Below, piece by piece: positions 1 to 5,210 of a stretch of 5,210 nucleotides of DNA (the first letter of the stretch is position 1; the number at the start of each line of letters is the position of its first letter). The stretch comes from Gemmatimonadota bacterium. Lineage in GTDB: Bacteria; Latescibacterota; UBA2968; UBA8231. The stretch spans positions 1 to 5,210 of the forward strand of contig JAPOYQ010000095.1 of the NCBI GenBank assembly GCA_026706505.1, written 5' to 3'. A program made the position numbers and the translations under genes. A model generated the notes under the pieces. The model was not told where the DNA came from, did not search any database, and saw only the letters and a list, made by a program, of their open reading frames with translations.

Positions 1-426
1 ACGGATGCCAAGCCGTATCACGGGGTGCAGTGGCTGGAGAACGTGGGCGCGTTGCGCTTTGTGTACCACGATCTCACCCGGTTCTACGGAGCGTACTCGG
101 CGAATGCTGCCGACTTGGATTTGGACGGCGACTTGGACATTGTGGCGGCCAATTGCTTTATGAGCAGCACGGCCAATTACTGGGAGCACTTGCCCCGCCA
201 AGGATTGATCTGGCTGGAAAACGACGGCCAGCAGCGCTTCACGCGCCACGCCATTACCCGCGACCCCTCTCATTTCATCACCACGGATCTGGGCGATCTA
301 GACGGCGATGGCCGGCCCGACATCGTCGCCGGTGGGATGCACGTCTTTCCGCCCTTTCCCCCGCCCGATCGCCTCGGCCGCGTGAGCTTGTGGGTGAACC
401 GCATCTCCACGGCTCCACAGCCCTAG
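1..426 (+). CDS. FG-GAP/VCBS-repeat protein, C-terminal part (5' end outside window)
   Basis: The reading frame is open from the first base, so this is the last 141 residues of a longer protein. Two repeat units are visible. The first has a WLEN motif at residue 11 and DLDLDGDLDIVAA at 38-50. The second has WLEND at 71-75 and DLDGDGRPDIVAGG at 99-112. The unit length is therefore 60-61 residues. The Asp-rich DxDxDG-type loops match FG-GAP/VCBS repeats, which form calcium-binding blades of a beta-propeller, usually in exported or surface proteins. The tail after the last blade is short (Pro-rich, then SLWVNRI) with no visible sorting or anchor domain. The signal peptide and any catalytic domain would lie upstream of the window. 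The stop overlaps that of the convergent membrane-protein gene. The family call is strong; the ligand or function is unknown. Confidence 0.87.
   Translation, partial: TDAKPYHGVQWLENVGALRFVYHDLTRFYGAYSANAADLDLDGDLDIVAANCFMSSTANYWEHLPRQGLIWLENDGQQRFTRHAITRDPSHFITTDLGDLDGDGRPDIVAGGMHVFPPFPPPDRLGRVSLWVNRISTAPQP
423..426. other. CTAG palindrome serving as stop codon on both strands
   Basis: The + strand gene ends with TAG at 424-426 and the - strand gene ends with TAG read from 425 to 423. The four-base palindrome CTAG contains both stops, so the convergent genes overlap by four bases. No intergenic space remains, and any terminator for either gene must lie inside the other one. Confidence 0.95.
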
Positions 427-2369
427 ACGAACAGGCCGTTGCCGATCATGCCGGTCAGACCGTCTATCACCCAGAACACGCCGTAGATGGCGAATTGCCC
501 GAGCACCAGCCCGAGAAAAAACGGCCGCACCGTCCGGTATGCGTTTACCCCACCGTAGCGCAGGATTGGCGTCTTGAAAAGCCAAGCTAAAAAGGCGTTG
601 AAAGCCATCCAGTGGAAGGTAGAGCTGATGGGAAAGCCGATGGGATGCAGCGGCCACCAGCCCCAGTAACGCCGCGCCAACATCAAAAGTCCCATGGCCG
701 TGCTGCCGACCCCGGCGTGGAACCAGCCCAGCCAGTACGGCCCCGAGGGGTTGGCGATGCGCGCGGCCGTATAATCCCCTAGATAGGTCGGCAGCCAGAT
801 AAAATGCACTGGCCGCAGGTTGATCGCCCCGTGGGTGTAGGCCAAGTGCAGCAGCATCCACAGCGACCCGGCCATGCCCAGCAGGATAGCCGCCAACATG
901 CCCCAGAACAGCCGTCGCCGCCGCCCTTCGATCTGCTCGCTCAGCTTTAGTCCGTTGGCCACGTGCGGCATGGCGAAATTGAGCAGGTCATTGCCCAAGA
1001 TGCGGGTGAAAGCGAGGCCGACCAACCCCGCTGGCCCGAAAAAGGCCGACGTGCCAACGGCTGACACGGCCGCGTCGGCCGCGACCATGGGGGTGTAGAT
1101 TAGGGCGACCCCTCCTTCGGCGATTACCCGGGTCAGAGCGACGAAGATCACCAGCGCGAAAAACAAGAAGACCGCGACCCCCCACAGCGGCATGCCCAAA
1201 TTCCACAGCCACAACACCATGACTCCGGTGCTGCCCAGTAGCCCGAAGACTGCGGCGCGATAGGACAGGACCTCGTCGCTGTCATCGACGTCCGGCGCGC
1301 GGCCGAATGCCTTGCGACAGACGTTCCACAGGTGCTCGCGGCCCACCCAGAAGCCGCCGATGACCAGCGCGATCATCGCCCCCATGCCCTGATGGACGAG
1401 GCTGGGCAGGCCGTAGCTCCACACGCTCACCGCGGGCGCAGCACTCACCCCCCAGCCGATTTCTCGATAGATGTATTCCTGTAAGTTGTTGAGCAAGGTG
1501 AATACCCACAGCCCGAGCGCCACCTCGCGCTGGATTACAAAGAAAAAGCCCAGCGTGGCAAAACTCAGCCGGACGCCGCCGAAAAGCGGGATGCTGGCGT
1601 GCAACTGCACCGCCGGGACAAAGGGAAAGTACGCGTGCAGGCCGGCCACGGCTCCGGTGATTGCAGACACGGCAAAGCCGACCCACATCACTGGATTGCG
1701 AAAAAACGGCTTGATGAGCGACCCCCGCTCGTCGTCTTGCACCATGGCGAGGGGCACTTGCATCACCGGATAGATCAGCCGCTCGTGCTCTACCCAGCGC
1801 CGCCGCAGGATCACCATCAAGCACAGGGTGGCCACGTGCATGGCCACGACCATGGGCAGCCAGCCTGCTATCGGCTCGAACCAGACCTGCCAGGGAATGC
1901 CCGCTGCTTCTCCTTCGGTGCCTTCAAAAAAGGCGCGGATGGCTTCGGGATCGCGCGGCCCGAGCCAGGGGGGAATGTGGGGATTGATCAGCTCCAGCCA
2001 GTTGTTTTCGGAACGGGCGTAGTAAAAAGGACTGGATACCACGGGCACCCACTGCTGCACCAAGACGTGGGTCGCATTGGCCAAGCTGGTTAGGATGAAG
2101 ACGACGAGTAACTCGCCCTTTTGCAAGACCCAAGTGCGCCGCATAGCCCCCAGCACCCCGTTGCAGCCGACGATGAGGATGAACAAGAGGCAAAGGGCTA
2201 TCTGGCTGGTAAAATAGCTGCTGGCATTGGCTCCTTGGATATACAGCGAGAGATAGGGCCCGACCGCGCCGACCAGTAGCGAGAGGATCAAGCCGAGGAC
2301 TAAGGCCCGCAAGGTCAGCCCGGAGGGCCGGTGTGAGGACGTGTTAATTTTTTGCTGATCGGCGGTCAT
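423..2369 (-). CDS. Polytopic membrane protein, DUF6785/DUF6784-like
   Basis: This is a 648-residue integral membrane protein with about 12-14 hydrophobic segments, at roughly 19-44, 54-77, 84-106, 168-188, 227-248, 268-292, 326-343, 371-390, 393-413, 442-460, 487-508, 547-567, 584-600 and 615-636. A hydrophilic stretch at 110-165 separates the third and fourth segments. Features I recognise from the DUF6785/DUF6784 family are the EHERLIYPVMQVPLAM motif at 194-209, RVIAEGG at 414-420, and the C-terminal block with PLHPIGFP (573-580), LRYGG (603-607) and RPFFLGLVLGQF (615-626). The EHERLIYP motif recalls the EKLPFP-type motif of OPT oligopeptide transporters, so a transport role is possible, but the substrate is unknown. 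ATG at 2369 is the first possible start: an in-frame TAA lies at 2387-2385 and GAGGAA sits six bases upstream. It is divergent from the CBM9-like gene and convergent with the FG-GAP gene, so it is probably monocistronic. Gene and topology are secure; the family name is from memory of motifs. Confidence 0.85.
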   Translation of the reverse strand: MTADQQKINTSSHRPSGLTLRALVLGLILSLLVGAVGPYLSLYIQGANASSYFTSQIALCLLFILIVGCNGVLGAMRRTWVLQKGELLVVFILTSLANATHVLVQQWVPVVSSPFYYARSENNWLELINPHIPPWLGPRDPEAIRAFFEGTEGEAAGIPWQVWFEPIAGWLPMVVAMHVATLCLMVILRRRWVEHERLIYPVMQVPLAMVQDDERGSLIKPFFRNPVMWVGFAVSAITGAVAGLHAYFPFVPAVQLHASIPLFGGVRLSFATLGFFFVIQREVALGLWVFTLLNNLQEYIYREIGWGVSAAPAVSVWSYGLPSLVHQGMGAMIALVIGGFWVGREHLWNVCRKAFGRAPDVDDSDEVLSYRAAVFGLLGSTGVMVLWLWNLGMPLWGVAVFLFFALVIFVALTRVIAEGGVALIYTPMVAADAAVSAVGTSAFFGPAGLVGLAFTRILGNDLLNFAMPHVANGLKLSEQIEGRRRRLFWGMLAAILLGMAGSLWMLLHLAYTHGAINLRPVHFIWLPTYLGDYTAARIANPSGPYWLGWFHAGVGSTAMGLLMLARRYWGWWPLHPIGFPISSTFHWMAFNAFLAWLFKTPILRYGGVNAYRTVRPFFLGLVLGQFAIYGVFWVIDGLTGMIGNGLFV

Positions 2370-2375
2370 TCGGGA

Positions 2376-2381
2376 TTCCTC
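2376..2381 (-). promoter_or_regulatory. Shine-Dalgarno for the DUF6785-like gene
   Basis: Read on the - strand this is GAGGAA, six bases before the ATG at 2369. It supports that start together with the in-frame stop just upstream. Confidence 0.75.
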
Positions 2382-2395
2382 GCGTTACATTTTTC

Positions 2396-2424
2396 TTGAC
2401 AACTCGTTGCACCACACGTAGATA
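2396..2424 (+). promoter_or_regulatory. Putative sigma70-type promoter for the CBM9-like gene
   Basis: A perfect -35 hexamer TTGACA lies at 2396-2401. At 17 bp spacing the -10 candidate is TAGATA (2419-2424, three of six consensus bases). At 19 bp it is GATATT (2421-2426, four of six). Transcription would start near 2431-2433, giving a leader of about 50 bases before the ATG at 2480. The -35 box is convincing, the -10 is weak, so the call is moderate. No equally good promoter was seen for the divergent - strand gene in the 110-base gap. Confidence 0.45.
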
Positions 2425-2464
2425 TTTACGGAGTATCTCGCGCAAGCAGCAAGCCATTGTTTGC

Positions 2465-2473
2465 AGAAAGGAG
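2465..2473 (+). promoter_or_regulatory. Strong Shine-Dalgarno that fixes the CBM9-like start
   Basis: AGAAAGGAG ends six bases before the ATG at 2480. It decides between that ATG and an in-frame TTG at 2396, which would add 28 charged residues ahead of the signal peptide and coincides with the -35 box. Confidence 0.85.
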
Positions 2474-2479
2474 CGCAGG

Positions 2480-3415
2480 ATGAAAACATCCGCCCTTGCA
2501 GTGCTTTTAGTGCTGGCTCTCGCTGGCGCAGCCACGGCTCACACCGGGGCAATTTTCTTCCTCCCTTCAGTGCCCGATCCTTCGTCTATGAACATAGATG
2601 GCTCAGAAGACGACTGGGGTTGGTTCGACCGAGACTTTGCCGTAGGGCCCGACGGCATTGAGGCTTGGGCTGGGCAATTCGTCGGTCAGGGGCCGGGAGC
2701 CCAGGGCGACGACTACCAAGCGAGCTATTTCATGGCTTGGAGCCTACCCCCAGACAACGCCCTCTACTTCTTTGCTCGGGTGGCCGACGACAGCCTCAAG
2801 AGTAGCTGGGGAGACAACCTGCGGAACTGGTGGGACGACGACACCATGATGATCGGGGTCGATGCCGACCACTCTGGGGGGTCGATCTTGGTGAACGAAA
2901 ATATAGAGGAGGCGCAAAACGGCTATCGCATCGTAGTCAACTCGCTGGCCAGCAATGAATTTGGCATTGACTACGGCGGTATTCTAGGCGGAGGCGACTT
3001 CCCCGAGGGAGACTGGGGAGGGCAGCCGCCTTGGGGCTTGGCTGCTACGCAACTGACCCCACCAGACGCCACTCACGGGTCGACGAACGTCGAGTACACC
3101 TATGAGATAAAGCTGGCCTTGTGGGCCTCGTACGATCCGGCTGGTCCGGACGGTGATTTGAACCAGCGCTACACCTTCGCGCCCGACCAGATCACCCACA
3201 CGACGCCGCGCCTCAACGACGTCGATAACCCGGAAGGCGGCGGTGGTGCCGGCATGTACGGGTACGTAGGCGGTGCGTTCGACGGACAGGCCGACGGCGA
3301 TCAAGCCGCCGACTTCCAGACCATTCTGACGCACGATCCTGCTGAGGTGGAATCTGCGGTGGAAAACGTCACTTGGGGACGGATCAAGAGCCGCACGCAT
3401 AGCCTGCTCGATTGA
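2480..3415 (+). CDS. Secreted CBM9-like (DOMON-type fold) protein
   Basis: This is a 311-residue exported protein. Residues 1-20 form a signal peptide (MKTSALAVLLVLALAG core) with likely cleavage after ATA, before His21. The mature part looks like one domain of the family 9 carbohydrate-binding type: NIDGSEDDWGWF at 38-49, YFMAWSLPPDNALYFFARVADD at 83-104, the WWDDDTMMIGVDADHSGG block at 117-134, and YTYEIKLALW at 206-215. The 'IDG..DDW' opening and the 'W.DD....DADHSGG' strand are hallmarks of secreted CBM9-like proteins in environmental bacteria. A Gly-rich segment (NPEGGGGAGMYGYVGG, 250-265) follows, and the C-terminus carries TWGRIKS at 298-304. There is no catalytic domain, lipobox, dockerin or sorting tail, so it probably acts as a soluble secreted or periplasmic binding protein. 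It has its own promoter candidate, a strong ribosome-binding site and a terminator, so it is likely monocistronic and well expressed. The ligand is not predictable; sugar binding is inferred from the family. Confidence 0.87.
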   Translation: MKTSALAVLLVLALAGAATAHTGAIFFLPSVPDPSSMNIDGSEDDWGWFDRDFAVGPDGIEAWAGQFVGQGPGAQGDDYQASYFMAWSLPPDNALYFFARVADDSLKSSWGDNLRNWWDDDTMMIGVDADHSGGSILVNENIEEAQNGYRIVVNSLASNEFGIDYGGILGGGDFPEGDWGGQPPWGLAATQLTPPDATHGSTNVEYTYEIKLALWASYDPAGPDGDLNQRYTFAPDQITHTTPRLNDVDNPEGGGGAGMYGYVGGAFDGQADGDQAADFQTILTHDPAEVESAVENVTWGRIKSRTHSLLD

Positions 3416-3438
3416 GCGTTACTGCAGGTTGCTTTGCA

Positions 3439-3471
3439 GGGGACGGGGCGCACGCTTCGTCCCCTTTTTTT
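3439..3471 (+). terminator. Rho-independent terminator of the CBM9-like gene
   Basis: A perfect seven-base-pair stem, GGGGACG (3439-3445) with CGTCCCC (3458-3464), encloses a 12-base loop and is followed directly by seven Ts (3465-3471). It lies 24 bases after the TGA of the CBM9-like gene. A small upstream CTGCA/TGCAG hairpin (3422-3439) abuts it. Read on the - strand the stem is followed by TGCAAAGC and not a T-tract, so it should act mainly in the + direction. Confidence 0.9.
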
Positions 3472-3474
3472 GCT

Positions 3475-4983
3475 TCAGGGGCGGTGGATGGTCACGGCCC
3501 GTTTGAAGCAGTCGTGACGCCACAGAAGCACTTCGACAGTCTGCTCAGCCGCCGGGTACAGCAGGGTTTTTTCTTCGGCGAAGTAGATGCTAAAGGTCTT
3601 TAGCCGCTCGTCGCCGCGGCGGCCGGCATTCCACTGCTGGCACAGGTAGCGGCCGTAGTAAAATCGGTAATCCTCGTGCTTTTTGTGCGCCAACGTCAGC
3701 AGAAACTTCCTCCACCGATAATTGGCAAAATAAGCCGAGCCGTCTCGGGGCTTCTTCCGCTCAGGTGGTGATACGGTCCGACGGTACACATCCACGGTCG
3801 TCCCATCCGCTAGGAGGCCGGGCATGACGAACCAGCCATTGGATTGCGAGGGCTGCGGCGCGAACATGTCCCAAGTCTGCTCTAGCTGCACCAACTCGCC
3901 AATCCACTTGAGCGAGGCGGGCATAGCAAAGGCCGTTCGCGGCAGGGACGCCGCGTTCCAAGCTGCGGTATAGAGCAAAAAGAACGCGCACGCAACCGAA
4001 CCAATGCGGCCGGTCTGATGGGACGAGTCACGCAAGGGCAGGAACGCGCGGGCGAATTCGCCGAGCCTCACACCTTTGGCGGCGATGCGCCGGCCCAGCC
4101 AGTCCCACGCCACGGCCGGAATAAAGGGAATCAAGGCCGCCGCGCTGACCCAGGGGAAGAGGCCGATTTGCAGGCACAGGCCAAAAGCCAAGTGCATGAC
4201 GGCGAAAGCTGGCAGGAGCAGCCCGCGCAGCGCGGTGGAAAATAGGGGGCAGAAGAGGAAGAAAGGGGCCACGAGTTCAAAGTAATAGACGAGGCGAGTC
4301 AGCACCGGCAGCAGGTCGCTCCATTGCCGCAGCCACGCGCCGACGGGAGTCACCATGTAGTCGAGTTGGAGCGCGTAGTGAATGGCTGTACCATCGACGC
4401 GCCACTCAGCGCCGGTTTTGAACAGGGCACTGCACACGTACATCATGGCCACTTGGAGGAGCAGTGCGGCACTGCCGACGGAAAAATGTCGGTGCGTCGC
4501 CAAGGGTGGCGACGGACTGCTCGGCGGGTTGGGGCGCGGGTTGAGGACGGCGTCCAGCGAGCAGCGCGCGCCCAGCGGCAGAAAGAGGGACCAAAAGAAC
4601 AGCACCCGCAACAAGGTGTCCCCGGCTTGGAGCAGAGGCGGGGTACGCACGTGGATGGACGCCAACAAGACAAACGCCCAAAACGCGGCCAACCGGGTGC
4701 GATACCCCAACAGCAAGGCCACCAAGGCCACACCGGCGACGAGGAAGAGCGCCGTCTGAATGGCGTTGTCGCCGCTCAGCAGATGCAGCGAGACGACCGT
4801 CTTGCTGCGGTAGTACTCGAGGGCTGCTTGGCGCGGAAAGGCCCCTTGGTCCGTGTAGAACGCGCCCAAGTCCCCCGCTCTGATGACGAGGTCGATGAGG
4901 CCCAATGCGGCCAAGACCACGCGCAAGAGCGCGAGGGAGCGCAGATCGACGGCGAAGACGTTGTGAAAGCTCTCCCGGGTCAT
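3475..4983 (-). CDS. HTTM-domain membrane protein (vitamin K-dependent gamma-carboxylase-like)
   Basis: This is a 502-residue membrane protein. About nine hydrophobic segments lie near 15-35, 75-93, 97-112, 122-138, 170-188, 225-247, 252-276, 277-297 and 328-345. The N-terminal 300 residues match the HTTM (horizontally transferred transmembrane) domain: LRVVLAALGLIDL at 20-32, FYTDQGAFPR at 42-51, LLGYRTRLAA at 91-100, LFFWSLFLPLGARCSLDA at 128-145, and LFKTGAEWRVDGTAIHYAL at 187-205. HTTM is the membrane part of vitamin K-dependent gamma-glutamyl carboxylases. Lys189 in 'FKTGAEW' falls in the region of the catalytic lysine of the animal enzyme, by eye only. A Pro/Ser-rich loop (149-160) divides two segments. 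The C-terminus (about 368-502) is soluble, begins with QTWDMFAPQPSQSNGWFVMPG, and is a common bacterial HTTM tail rather than the carboxylase luminal domain. Biochemical function of bacterial HTTM proteins is largely unknown. ATG at 4983 is preceded directly by an in-frame TAA, so no earlier start exists; the ribosome-binding site is poor (AGGGA, 12 bases away). Confidence 0.87.
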   Translation of the reverse strand: MTRESFHNVFAVDLRSLALLRVVLAALGLIDLVIRAGDLGAFYTDQGAFPRQAALEYYRSKTVVSLHLLSGDNAIQTALFLVAGVALVALLLGYRTRLAAFWAFVLLASIHVRTPPLLQAGDTLLRVLFFWSLFLPLGARCSLDAVLNPRPNPPSSPSPPLATHRHFSVGSAALLLQVAMMYVCSALFKTGAEWRVDGTAIHYALQLDYMVTPVGAWLRQWSDLLPVLTRLVYYFELVAPFFLFCPLFSTALRGLLLPAFAVMHLAFGLCLQIGLFPWVSAAALIPFIPAVAWDWLGRRIAAKGVRLGEFARAFLPLRDSSHQTGRIGSVACAFFLLYTAAWNAASLPRTAFAMPASLKWIGELVQLEQTWDMFAPQPSQSNGWFVMPGLLADGTTVDVYRRTVSPPERKKPRDGSAYFANYRWRKFLLTLAHKKHEDYRFYYGRYLCQQWNAGRRGDERLKTFSIYFAEEKTLLYPAAEQTVEVLLWRHDCFKRAVTIHRP

Positions 4984-5064
4984 TTAAAAATTTGTTCCCT
5001 AGCAAAAGTTGAATTAAATTCCGTCAATTGAAGAAGTAATACAAATCCCAGAGGAGCACACGCC
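4984..5064. promoter_or_regulatory. AT-rich divergent intergenic region
   Basis: These 81 bases separate the HTTM gene from the divergent secreted-protein gene and must hold both promoters. Positions 4984-5046 are markedly AT-rich against the GC-rich genes. On the - strand a TTGACG hexamer (5027-5022) could be a -35 for the HTTM gene, but no good -10 lies 16-18 bases further on. On the + strand TTGAAT (5009-5014) and TTGAAG (5028-5033) also lack clear -10 partners. The promoter function is inferred from position and composition, not from confident boxes. Confidence 0.4.
5050..5056 (+). promoter_or_regulatory. Shine-Dalgarno supporting a TTG start
   Basis: AGAGGAG ends eight bases before TTG at 5065. 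The in-frame stop at 5029-5031 and the absence of any ATG or GTG between that stop and 5065 make the TTG the earliest usable start. Confidence 0.65.
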
Positions 5065-5210
5065 TTGCGAGCACCCAGACGGCGACCCCTAGTCAGCGCC
5101 GCGCTGCTGGCCGTGGTCTTTTGGAGCAGCGCCGATGCCGAGTTGCGGACGTGGGGGATCAACGAGGACGATCGGAGCTGGCAATCCGAGGCTCGGGCCA
5201 CTACGGCCAT
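5065..5210 (+). CDS. Secreted protein of unknown family, N-terminal fragment (3' end outside window)
   Basis: Forty-eight codons are visible before the window ends. Translated from TTG as Met, the N-terminus is strongly basic (MRAPRRRP), followed by a hydrophobic core (LVSAALLAVVFW) and a small-residue cleavage site SSADA before Glu, at about residue 25. This is a textbook Sec signal peptide. The start of the mature part reads ELRTWGINEDDRSWQ, acidic and Trp-containing, which is too short to assign to a family. The start choice rests on the well-placed AGAGGAG and on the in-frame stop 33 bases upstream of the TTG. The gene is divergent from the HTTM gene. An overlapping - strand open frame covers the same bases but has no signal or ribosome-binding support. 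I do not recognise the product. Confidence 0.68.
   Translation, partial: MRAPRRRPLVSAALLAVVFWSSADAELRTWGINEDDRSWQSEARATTA

Noticed and set aside
298..861. 187-residue - strand open frame overlapping both the FG-GAP end and the membrane-protein gene
   Set aside because: It is out of frame with two well supported genes, has a composition typical of a shadow frame, and has no domain.
2421..2437. GATA...TATC inverted repeat in the leader of the CBM9-like gene as a possible operator
   Set aside because: The arms are only four bases with a nine-base gap, which is expected by chance in a stretch of this length.
2440..2464. Short GCAAGC repeats and a GCAA/TTGC hairpin in the same leader as a possible riboswitch
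   Set aside because: The stems are too short and no known riboswitch consensus is present; the leader is only about 50 bases.
2396..2479. N-terminal extension of the CBM9-like protein starting at TTG 2396
   Set aside because: It would place 28 charged residues ahead of a clear signal peptide, the TTG coincides with the -35 hexamer, and the strong AGAAAGGAG points to ATG 2480.
2984..3400. - strand open frame antisense to the CBM9-like gene
   Set aside because: The + strand frame has a signal peptide, family motifs and expression signals; the antisense frame has none.
4324..5031. 235-residue + strand open frame antisense to the HTTM gene
   Set aside because: It is rich in Gln, Arg and Gly with no recognisable domain, as expected for a GC-rich shadow of the HTTM coding frame, which carries clear family motifs.
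4980..5210. - strand open frame over the right end of the window
   Set aside because: It overlaps the better supported TTG-started secreted protein and runs across the AT-rich intergenic region into the HTTM start. No ribosome-binding evidence is available because it enters from outside.

Overview
This is a GC-rich stretch of bacterial DNA (about 60% GC by eye) with five protein genes, two of them cut by the window edges. There are no RNA genes, insertion sequences, CRISPR repeats or other mobile elements that I can see. The protein set is a secreted FG-GAP/VCBS-repeat protein, a DUF6785/DUF6784-like polytopic membrane protein, a secreted CBM9-like protein and an HTTM-domain membrane protein. 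This mix is typical of uncultivated environmental bacteria such as Latescibacterota, Poribacteria and Planctomycetota-type lineages. The taxonomic placement is inferred from gene content only and is weak.

Layout, left to right: (1) the 3' end of an FG-GAP/VCBS-repeat protein (+, 1-426). (2) A 648-residue membrane protein (-, 423-2369). The two genes converge on one CTAG palindrome that supplies both stop codons. (3) A 110-base divergent intergenic region (2370-2479) with a perfect TTGACA -35 box on the + strand. (4) A 311-residue exported CBM9-like protein (+, 2480-3415), closed by a clear hairpin-plus-T-tract terminator (3439-3471). (5) A 502-residue HTTM-domain protein (-, 3475-4983), whose stop lies three bases beyond that T-tract. 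(6) An 81-base AT-rich divergent intergenic region (4984-5064). (7) The first 48 codons of a secreted protein that appears to start at TTG (+, 5065 to the window end).

The genes alternate strand strictly (+ - + - +), so no two adjacent genes can share an operon. Each is probably transcribed on its own, and only the divergent pairs could share control regions. Three of the five products (FG-GAP, CBM9-like, the TTG-started protein) are or look exported and the other two are integral membrane proteins, so the whole window encodes cell-envelope or extracellular functions. A carbohydrate-related link between the CBM9-like protein and the divergent membrane protein is possible but not shown. I found no strong evidence of a wholly new system. 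The most informative leads are the poorly characterised membrane protein divergent from the CBM9-like gene, and the HTTM protein that keeps a lysine where vitamin K-dependent carboxylases have their active-site base.
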